From: JBCCZC01 sp039188505
GTDB lineage: Bacteria; Pseudomonadota; Gammaproteobacteria; Xanthomonadales; SZUA-38
Length of the DNA: 7,347 nt
Reading direction: 5' to 3'
NCBI GenBank assembly: GCA_039188505.1
Contig: JBCCZC010000289.1
Span: forward strand, 1-7,347
Shown: positions 1 through 5,842 of the stretch, piece by piece
Layout: every line of letters starts with the position of its first letter
How positions within the stretch are numbered: position 1 is the stretch's first letter
The notes under the pieces: model-generated
The model's input: the letters and a program-made list of their open reading frames with translations, nothing else
What the model was told of the DNA's origin: nothing
The model's database searches: none
Position numbers and translations under genes: made by a program

Positions 1-181
1 CGGCTTGAGGGCGCTGGATGGCGGCGTCTACGGCCTCCTCGGACAGATCGACCGTCGAGCGTGTGGCCTGCGAGGGGGCCCCGGTTGGGTCCCGTCACCA
101 TCCGCGCGAGCATGGATGTCACGGCGCAACTCCGGCTGGAACCGCAAGGGACGCCGCCCGATGTCGATCGCGGCCGGGGGG

Positions 182-209
182 TTGGCGCGGCTCGGTCGAA
201 ATGCTTAAT
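182..209 (+). promoter_or_regulatory. Weak sigma70-like promoter candidate for the propeller gene
   Basis: TTGGCG at 182-187 matches the -35 consensus at four of six bases. CTTAAT at 204-209 matches the -10 consensus at four of six, with a 16-base spacer, but it lacks the strongly conserved A at the second position. The end of the -10 lies 31 bases before the chosen ATG. It is the only AT-rich patch in an otherwise very GC-rich upstream region, which is the main reason to list it. A chance match is quite possible. Confidence 0.25.
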
Positions 210-224
210 CTCAGTGGTGTTCCC

Positions 225-229
225 AAGGA
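225..229 (+). promoter_or_regulatory. Ribosome binding site fixing the start of the propeller gene
   Basis: AAGGA sits 11 bases before the ATG at 241. The same reading frame is open back to position 61, but the earlier in-frame ATG and GTG codons have no comparable site. Only the 241 start places a hydrophobic Sec leader at the N-terminus, so this site supports the shorter protein. Confidence 0.7.
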
Positions 230-240
230 TCGGTGACACG

Positions 241-3200
241 ATGCGCCATGCCTTCCTGCCGCTCCTCGCGACGGCCTCGCTGGCGCAAGGTCCGATGCTG
301 ACGCGTGACGAGATCCTGGCCGCGCACGCCGAGTCCCAGGCGAACGCGGAGGCCAAGAATATCCTCGATGGCAATGAGTGGGAGTCTCGCCGGGCCGGAC
401 TCTTCGGTGGCAGGCTCATCGCCTTGAAGGTCGATCCCCAGAATCCGGACATCCTCTTCGTGAACTCCGACGACGGCGTGTTCCGGTCGACCGACGAGGG
501 CGCCACCTGGGCTCGCACGGACTCATCGTACGGCGTCGCGCGAGATATCGACATCGATCCCACCGACGGTCAGAAGCTGTTCGTCGGCACCAACTCGGGC
601 GTCCGGCGATCGCTGGACGGCGGCCTTAGCTGGAGCGAGCCCCTTCCCGGGCCGAATGTCCCGGTCGACGATATCGACGTGGACCGGAGTAACCCCATGC
701 GGGTCATCGCCACCGCTCGGCGCGAGCTCTACCTGAGCACTAACGGCGGCGCGAGCTTCACCCCCCTGGGCACGCCGCCCATGAGCGAAAACGCAACCGT
801 TGAGGCTGTGGAGTTCGATGCCGGCGACGCCATGAACATCGCGATCATCATCCGGGACAACTTCGATGTTGAAGGCGAGCAGGGCGTGTTCACCAGCACG
901 GATCTCGGGGTCACCTGGCAGGACCGCACCCAGGCGCTCCGCGACGCCGTCAGTGCGACGAGTGGGTCGGTCGTCCTCGAACGCCTCGGCGCGAGCCCGG
1001 ACACGCCCGGCCTCCTCCTCGCGGAAGGCGAGATCATGGGCAGCGGCTCGGGCATCTTTCGTTCGACCGACTTCGGGATGACCTGGACCCGCGCCGGCGA
1101 TTTCTCGTCGATCTTCGTCTTCAATCGGGACTTCGCGTTCGATTCGAATGATGCCGATCGAATCATCACCGGCGATCGGCTTTCGACCAACGGCGGCGCG
1201 TCCTTCAGCCGCCTGCCGGAGTCGCCGGGGTTTTTCGTGAATTCCATGATCGCGCCCCAGTTCTCCGGCAACGACAGCAATCGCCTGCTGGTGGCCGGGG
1301 AAGACTTCACCTTCGCGATCAGCGAGGACCTGGGTGCGTCGTGGACCGTTTCCATCGAGGGCATCGACACGGCCCGCGTGCGGGCCGTTGCGGCGCTCGA
1401 AAGCGGTCATGTGCTGGCTGCGGTACGGTCGATCGGCATCTACAGGTCAGCGGATTTCGGCCGCTCCTGGGAGCTCGCGCAAGCGGTGCCGGATGATGCC
1501 GATTTCACGAGTGCGTTCGAAGTCGATCCCAACGACCCGGCAACGGTCTATACCGTTCTGAGGAGCTTCGATGCGGCCGACGCGCCCATCCTCGTCAGCC
1601 GCAACAGCGGCGAGACCTGGACGTCGATCACCGCGACCTTCGCGCTCAACGGCGCTGCATCGATCGCCATCGACCCCTCGAACTCCGATCGGATCTATGT
1701 GGGGCAGGTCTGCTGCTCCGGCGAACAGTTCTACCGCAGCGAGAACGGCGGTGCGTCCTTCGAACCGATGACCATCGACCAGGCACTGGACGCGAACAAC
1801 ACGGTGCTCGACATCGAGGTTGGCCCGCAGGGCACCCTCTACGCTGCCGTCGATGCCCTCATCGGGAACGACGATTTCGTCTACCGTTCCGATAACGGCG
1901 GTTCGACCTGGACGCTGCTGACCGGCCTCCCTGCGAATCGACGCACCTTCGCCCTCCGGATCGATCCCCTGGATCCGGACACCGTCTTCGCCGGTGGATT
2001 CTGCGGCGGCGTCTTCAGGAGCACCGATCGCGGTGACATCTGGGAAGCGAGGCCAGATTCGGGCTTTTGCCAGTTTTCCCTCGCGTTCGATCCGAACGAT
2101 CCGAGGCGGGTCGTCACCAGCGAGGGGATCATCTCCTACGATCGCGGCGAGCGTTGGGATCGGCTTGGCGGCCAGCTCATCGGCGCCACCAGCGTCGTCT
2201 TCGCGCCCGCGGGCAACCTGCTGATTCGCGGCGGCAACTTCGGCTTCTTCGTCCGCGCTATCGATGTCCGGCAGCAGGAGGTGCCGGACCCCGGTGTCGC
2301 CGCAGGCGATGAATTCGGTTCGGCAGTCTCCGTATCCGGCAACCTCTTCGCTGTCGGCGTGCCGGGCGACGACGAGGCCGGCAACAACGCGGGCGCGATT
2401 TTCATCTATCGCCGGGAGGGCACCGAGATCGTTCTCGAGGACAAGATCGTGGCGCCGCCAGGCTTCGGCACGTCGGAGCTGGGCCGCAGCATCGATCTCT
2501 CGAACGGCCTGCTCGCCGCGGGCGCGCCGGGGAATGGCCCGATCGCCAAGGGAGCCCAGTCCATGCAGGCCGCTATCTTCGAACGGCTGGGCAACGACTG
2601 GCGCCTGAAGACGCCGATCGCCTCGGTCGGCGGCACCGCGAACGACGAATTCGGCGCCTCCGTCGCGCTGTCGGGAGACATGCTGATCGTGGGCGCGCCC
2701 ATGGACAGCGAGGGCGATGGTGGCACGGGCTCCGGTGCGGCCTACGCGTTCCAGTTCGAGGGGGACACGAGCACCTTCATGACGAAGACGAAGCCGCCGA
2801 TCCCCATCCCGGGTGGGCAGTTCGGTTCGGCCGTCGCGGCCAGCGGCGGCATGGTGGTCGTCGGCGCTCCCAACGGCGCTGCCGATACGGGCGCCGCCGG
2901 TGGTGCCGTCACGCTCTACGACCTGGTTCGCGACAACCTCGAGGAAATCGCCGTGATCGACGGCGAAGGCCCGGCAGACGGCGACGCATTCGGCACGTCC
3001 ATCGCGCTCGACGGCACCGCGATGGTCGTCGGCGCGCCGGGCGAGGATGCCGAGGACGGGAGCGCCTATGTCTTCCGAATCGATCCGTCCGCCATCGTCC
3101 AGCTCAATCGCCTGACCGCTGCAGGCGATGGCGGCCGCTTCGGACAGTCGGTGGACGCGGCGGCGGATCGCCTCGTCATCGGCGCCCCCGACCAGGGGAC

Positions 3201-3408
3201 GGGCACCGCCTTTCTGGTCGATCTCTCGAGCCTCGATGAGGGTATCGAGCCGATCGAAGCGCCGGCCGGCACGCGCGGCTTTGGCTCGGCGGTTGCCGCC
3301 GATCCGACCGGTGTCCTTGTCGGGGCACCGGAAGCGAACACGAACGCGGGATCTGCCACGCTCCTCAGCGACACCGCACCGGTGTTCGGTAACGGATTCG
3401 AGCGCTAG
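241..3408 (+). CDS. Exported Asp-box (BNR) and FG-GAP multi-propeller protein
   Basis: A 1,055-residue protein predicted to be secreted or surface-exposed. The start gives a short Sec leader, MRHAFLPLLATASLA, with cleavage likely after Ser-Leu-Ala15. Residues 83-639 hold 13 Asp-box motifs (S-x-D/N-x-G-x-x-W/F), starting at about residues 83, 124, 166, 219, 275, 315, 361, 403, 453, 500, 550, 594 and 632. Each lies 38-56 residues from the next, as in sialidase, GH74 and VPS10-type beta-propellers. Residues 692-1045 hold seven FG-GAP units (FG-x-S-V followed by VGAP), with FG or LG phenylalanine/leucine at 692, 747, 804, 861, 917, 967 and 1014. Seven is the number needed for one integrin-alpha-like propeller. 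The tail is PVFGNGFER. The only four cysteines are C491, C492, C588 and C610. Asp-boxes are structural and do not prove catalysis, so I cannot assign a substrate; adhesion, glycan binding or hydrolysis are all possible. The downstream gene is convergent. Confidence 0.95.
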   Translation: MRHAFLPLLATASLAQGPMLTRDEILAAHAESQANAEAKNILDGNEWESRRAGLFGGRLIALKVDPQNPDILFVNSDDGVFRSTDEGATWARTDSSYGVARDIDIDPTDGQKLFVGTNSGVRRSLDGGLSWSEPLPGPNVPVDDIDVDRSNPMRVIATARRELYLSTNGGASFTPLGTPPMSENATVEAVEFDAGDAMNIAIIIRDNFDVEGEQGVFTSTDLGVTWQDRTQALRDAVSATSGSVVLERLGASPDTPGLLLAEGEIMGSGSGIFRSTDFGMTWTRAGDFSSIFVFNRDFAFDSNDADRIITGDRLSTNGGASFSRLPESPGFFVNSMIAPQFSGNDSNRLLVAGEDFTFAISEDLGASWTVSIEGIDTARVRAVAALESGHVLAAVRSIGIYRSADFGRSWELAQAVPDDADFTSAFEVDPNDPATVYTVLRSFDAADAPILVSRNSGETWTSITATFALNGAASIAIDPSNSDRIYVGQVCCSGEQFYRSENGGASFEPMTIDQALDANNTVLDIEVGPQGTLYAAVDALIGNDDFVYRSDNGGSTWTLLTGLPANRRTFALRIDPLDPDTVFAGGFCGGVFRSTDRGDIWEARPDSGFCQFSLAFDPNDPRRVVTSEGIISYDRGERWDRLGGQLIGATSVVFAPAGNLLIRGGNFGFFVRAIDVRQQEVPDPGVAAGDEFGSAVSVSGNLFAVGVPGDDEAGNNAGAIFIYRREGTEIVLEDKIVAPPGFGTSELGRSIDLSNGLLAAGAPGNGPIAKGAQSMQAAIFERLGNDWRLKTPIASVGGTANDEFGASVALSGDMLIVGAPMDSEGDGGTGSGAAYAFQFEGDTSTFMTKTKPPIPIPGGQFGSAVAASGGMVVVGAPNGAADTGAAGGAVTLYDLVRDNLEEIAVIDGEGPADGDAFGTSIALDGTAMVVGAPGEDAEDGSAYVFRIDPSAIVQLNRLTAAGDGGRFGQSVDAAADRLVIGAPDQGTGTAFLVDLSSLDEGIEPIEAPAGTRGFGSAVAADPTGVLVGAPEANTNAGSATLLSDTAPVFGNGFER

Positions 3409-3409
3409 C

Positions 3410-3486
3410 CTGCTCGGCCCTCGGCGCCCGCCCGCTCCCCTTTCCACACTGGCCGTGGGAGCCACTCCATCGCCGGGCACGAGCAG
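3410..3486 (+). terminator. Long imperfect hairpin directly after the stop codon; possible terminator or mRNA 3' end
   Basis: CTGCTCGGCCC at 3410-3420 pairs with 3475-3486, GGGC-A-CGAGCAG, leaving one bulged A. After a two-base bulge, GGCG at 3423-3426 continues the stem with CGCC at 3471-3474, for about 15 base pairs in all. Inside the loop GCTCCC (3434-3439) pairs with GGGAGC (3457-3462). The structure begins two bases after the TAG and lies between convergent genes, which suits transcription termination or 3'-end protection. No T-run follows on either strand, so it is not a classical intrinsic terminator. Confidence 0.45.
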
Positions 3487-3756
3487 AGGTATCTCGCCGC
3501 GCTCGGGCGCAAGCGTCTGCTGCAGCTTCAGCGCGTGCGGTGTGTCGCGCGATTGACCTTGCCCGCTACTGACCGCGCTCCGACTCGCTGCAGCCGGGCG
3601 TCGCGACGGCGGTCCCGGCCACCGTTGGCAAACGCAGATCCGCGTCTCGATCGTTGTCGTCGGTCCACGGTGCAATCAGCGTGTCGCCGCCGTTCTTCGC
3701 GTGAAACCCGGTCCCGCATCCCGCTGTGGCTCGTGATAGCGCCGTGTATCCGGTTC
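3487..3756. other. Rest of the intergenic gap between convergent genes; no convincing gene
   Basis: This stretch separates the 3' ends of the propeller gene and the lipoprotein gene. It contains a second inverted repeat, GCCGGG at 3593-3598 with CCCGGC at 3614-3619 around a 15-base loop that is itself partly palindromic. On the minus strand one frame stays open from the lipoprotein 3' end down to a TAG at 3566-3568 with mostly G or C third bases, but it has no start codon outside the lipoprotein gene. I see no tRNA or mobile-element ends. Confidence 0.4.
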
Positions 3757-4206
3757 CTATTCGAAGCTGAGACTGAAGCTCCGGAAAGCGCTGTCGCCGG
3801 TGACCTCGAAGGGCGGACAGGGACCCTTCTTGCGGTTGTGATCCTGGCAGTACTCGATCGTCCATTCGATCGCCACCTGGTCGCAGCCGACCTCGAAGTC
3901 GGTGAGCGTCATCGCGTCGTCACTGACCACCCCTTCGACGCCGCGAAACTGGATCTGGACGGGTATCTGGCGAGTGCGGCCATCGACCAGCTTGTAGCGG
4001 CCCTCGCCACGGACCATGTAGAGCGAATGCAGCGCTTGGTCCACGCGGGCGAGCCGTTCGATCCTGCACGGCGCCGCGCCGTTGTCTTGGGCGCCGAGCT
4101 CGATCGCCAGGCCCTCGGGCCCGGTGGCGGCTGTCTCCGGCGAGCAGCCCGCCAGCAGTACGGAGGCGGCGATGGTGGCGCTCAGCCACAGCATTCTCTT
4201 TGGCAT
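3757..4206 (-). CDS. Small cysteine-rich lipoprotein, unknown function
   Basis: A 149-residue protein. A charged start (MPKR) and hydrophobic stretch lead to the lipobox Leu18-Ala-Gly-Cys21, so signal peptidase II cleavage and lipidation at Cys21 are expected. Residue +2 is Ser, not Asp, which by the usual Lol rule favours the outer membrane, facing the periplasm. The mature part (about 129 residues) has no further membrane segment. It holds four more cysteines, C47, C108, C120 and C130, enough for two disulfides. It looks like a small beta-rich domain, with alternating hydrophobics at 80-105 and 111-118. I do not recognise a family. The start at 4206 is chosen because AAGGAG at 4216-4221 lies 9 bases upstream; an in-frame ATG at 4242 would add 12 residues before the signal peptide and lacks such a site. 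The leader contains a Shine-Dalgarno-masking inverted repeat. Confidence 0.85.
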   Translation of the reverse strand: MPKRMLWLSATIAASVLLAGCSPETAATGPEGLAIELGAQDNGAAPCRIERLARVDQALHSLYMVRGEGRYKLVDGRTRQIPVQIQFRGVEGVVSDDAMTLTDFEVGCDQVAIEWTIEYCQDHNRKKGPCPPFEVTGDSAFRSFSLSFE

Positions 4207-4210
4207 CTGG

Positions 4211-4288
4211 CTTAACTCCTTCCGGTTCTGAAAACGAAGCACCGCATGGTGTCGCGGTGTCGAGACCTGCTACGGAAGGAGCGTTGAG
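4211..4288 (-). promoter_or_regulatory. Candidate 5' leader RNA switch masking the lipoprotein ribosome binding site
   Basis: CTCCTTCCG at 4216-4224 and CGGAAGGAG at 4273-4281 are a perfect 9-base inverted repeat 48 bases apart. On the minus-strand transcript the 4216-4224 arm contains the lipoprotein Shine-Dalgarno site, so the upstream arm could pair with it and block ribosome entry. The match continues imperfectly to 4211 and 4288 after a two-base bulge. In the loop CACCGC (4240-4245) pairs perfectly with GCGGTG (4254-4259). No known riboswitch class is recognised. The arms are seen directly; the regulatory role is inferred. Confidence 0.45.
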
Positions 4289-4493
4289 ATCCGGACATGC
4301 ACAGACAGAGCAGGCTCCTTAGGGAAACCAGCAGCATCTCCGGGATCGTCGGCAATTGGTCTCGGAATCAGCCTGAGTCTTGCGTCAGTTGCCGGACTTC
4401 TCGGTGTCCGTGACGTCGCAGCGCAACCATCTGATGTCTGCGAGACCGATGGCTGGTTCACGGTCCCCTGGAGTTGCGCTCGTCGCTCGCGAC

Positions 4494-5501
4494 TCAGCCC
4501 CGATCTTCAGGTGGGGGCCGCTTGCCGCCGTGGTCGTCGGGAAAACCCACGTCGTCCGGCACGTGTGGCGGAATTTCGCCGGGTTTCGGGCGCAGGCTCA
4601 CCTGCGCATGGCGACGGCCGATCACCACCAGCACCGCGGCAAAGGCGAACATGAGCAGGCCGTAGAGCGCGGCGGGCATCGCGATATCCGCGGAGCCGAG
4701 CAGCGTCAGGGTGATGGTGAGGCCGATGGTGGAGTTCTTGATGCCGAGCTCCATGGCGAGCGTCAGCCCATCGACGAAGTCGGCGCCCGCCAGGCGCGCA
4801 ACCCCGAAGCCCGCCGCGATCCCGGCCAGGTTCAATGCGACGACCGAGGGCCCGGCCTGCACCAGCAGCGTCCACAGGTGATCGCGTGTCTGATAGACGA
4901 TCAGCACCACCAGCGAGAACAGCACGAGCATGCCGAAGGCGCCGACCGCGCCTTCGAGTTTTCCCGCAAGCTGAGCTTTCCAGGCCCGGAGCCCCATGCC
5001 CAGCATCACCGGCAGGAAGACGACGGCGAGCAGCATGACGACGGTCTTCATGACGGGCAGCTCGAGCGGCTGCTCGAGCGCCTGCTCCGTGAAGGTCGAG
5101 ATCGCGAGGTTGGTGAAGACCGGCAGCGTCGCGACAGTGATGAGGCTGGCGCCGGCCGTCATCAGAATGGACAGCGCCAGATTGCCCTTGGCCAGATAGG
5201 CAAACACGTTCGAGGTCGTGCCGCCGGGGCAGGCCGCGATGATCACCAGCCCAACGGCAATCGCCGGTGGCAGCTGGAGCGCAAGGGCAAGACCGAAACC
5301 GATGGCCGGCAACAAAGCGATCTGTGCGAGGGTGCCGAGGAGGAGGGCACGCGGGTAGTGAACGACGTTGTGGAAATCCCGCAGCCGTAGCGTCAGTCCG
5401 ACGCCCACCATGATGACGAACAGCGATATCGGCAGCCCGACCTGAATCAGGGTGCTGCTCTGCATGGCTGCTGCCATGGACGATCCGGCTTCGGCGGTCA
5501 C
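4494..5501 (-). CDS. Bile acid:sodium symporter (BASS) family transporter
   Basis: A 335-residue inner-membrane carrier of the SBF/BASS family, which couples sodium entry to uptake of organic anions such as bile acids, keto acids or pantoate. About nine or ten hydrophobic helices span residues 17-295, followed by a polar, proline-rich cytoplasmic tail (300-335). Family signatures are C91-P-G-G-T-T-S-N98 with the following Y-L-A-K-G-N, and E251-L-G-I-K-N256. Against the Neisseria meningitidis homologue ASBT-NM as I recall it, sodium-site residues are kept at Q60, S97, N98, S111, T115 and E251. The position of its Q264 is K255 here. The start is uncertain: GTG at 5501 has AAGG seven bases upstream, while ATG codons at 5477 and 5465 would remove 8 or 12 residues without touching the first helix. 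The substrate cannot be told from sequence. The upstream gene on the same strand ends 341 bases away. Confidence 0.93.
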   Translation of the reverse strand: MTAEAGSSMAAAMQSSTLIQVGLPISLFVIMVGVGLTLRLRDFHNVVHYPRALLLGTLAQIALLPAIGFGLALALQLPPAIAVGLVIIAACPGGTTSNVFAYLAKGNLALSILMTAGASLITVATLPVFTNLAISTFTEQALEQPLELPVMKTVVMLLAVVFLPVMLGMGLRAWKAQLAGKLEGAVGAFGMLVLFSLVVLIVYQTRDHLWTLLVQAGPSVVALNLAGIAAGFGVARLAGADFVDGLTLAMELGIKNSTIGLTITLTLLGSADIAMPAALYGLLMFAFAAVLVVIGRRHAQVSLRPKPGEIPPHVPDDVGFPDDHGGKRPPPEDRG

Positions 5502-5570
5502 TCGGGGGCCTTGTGCTCTGCAGGAGCCGGCATGCTCTCAGGGGAGAGTTCGTCGCGGCGTGAGGTCGGC

Positions 5571-5590
5571 GCCGGAACTTCGGTTCCGGC
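5571..5590. repeat. Perfect 8-bp inverted repeat with a four-base loop
   Basis: GCCGGAAC at 5571-5578 and GTTCCGGC at 5583-5590 are exact reverse complements around TTCG. Read on the plus strand this is an extra-stable C(UUCG)G tetraloop hairpin; on the minus strand the loop is CGAA. It lies 69 bases upstream of the transporter start and between two minus-strand genes. It could separate their transcripts or fold in the transporter leader, but no T-run follows on either strand. Confidence 0.5.
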
Positions 5591-5745
5591 TGCGCGCGTC
5601 TTCTATTCCGGCCCGCATCGTACAGGCCGAAGGGCGACAACGACAGCTCGACCCTGCGGAGCAACCGGTCGATGACGACAGAAGCCAGAGCTAGGTAGTG
5701 CGCCGTGGCGCCTCGCGGCGATCGGGGACCCGGCCGCCGGAGGCC

Positions 5746-5842
5746 TCAGAAGGCGGCGGTCAGCATCAGCCAGGTCTTCGTCACCTCTTCCAAGCCGCTG
5801 CCCGGCTCGCCGTCGAAATCGGCCAGCTTGCGCCCTGCCGCT
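5746..5842 (-). pseudogene. Orphan C-terminal coding fragment, possibly of an outer-membrane beta-barrel protein
   Basis: Just past the stop of the metallo-hydrolase, another minus-strand frame ends at TGA 5746-5748. Its last roughly 28 codons nearly all have G or C at the third base and give a plausible protein end, finishing EEVTKTWLMLTAAF. A terminal Phe after alternating hydrophobic residues is typical of outer-membrane barrel proteins. There is no start codon outside the metallo-hydrolase gene, in whose body the frame becomes Arg- and Ser-rich and looks non-coding. It may be the remnant of a gene displaced by its neighbour, or a tail separated by a frameshift. The rest of the 5502-5842 gap holds only the hairpin at 5571-5590 and no gene I can support. 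Confidence 0.35.

Noticed and set aside
2..58. Coding-looking minus-strand segment (STVDLSEEAVDAAIQRPQA) running off the left edge
   Set aside because: The 19 codons look protein-like, but a TGA lies shortly upstream and no start codon or ribosome site precedes it, so a gene cannot be supported from this window.
61..240. 60-residue upstream extension of the propeller protein
   Set aside because: It has no ribosome site, would bury the Sec leader and does not resemble the repeat protein.
1447..3675. 742-codon open frame on the minus strand
   Set aside because: It is antisense to the propeller gene, Arg- and Asp-rich without domain motifs, and arises from the GC-rich repeat codons of the real gene.
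3535..4215. 226-codon plus-strand open frame
   Set aside because: It is the mirror of the lipoprotein gene, which has a lipobox, strong ribosome site and sensible composition.
4270..4461. 63-codon minus-strand open frame upstream of the lipoprotein
   Set aside because: Third codon bases are not GC-biased as in the neighbouring genes, and no homologous motif is seen.
4471..4495. 8-bp stem (one wobble or mismatch) overlapping the transporter stop codon
   Set aside because: On the transcript strand it has a C-A mismatch and no T-run follows, so terminator function is not supported.
5531..5548. CTCTC/GAGAG repeat resembling part of a glycine or TPP riboswitch
   Set aside because: Only a 5-bp stem and a short motif match; the remaining conserved riboswitch elements are absent.
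4507..5664. 385-codon minus-strand frame overlapping the transporter
   Set aside because: Arg-rich alternative frame of the transporter gene with no membrane segments or motifs.
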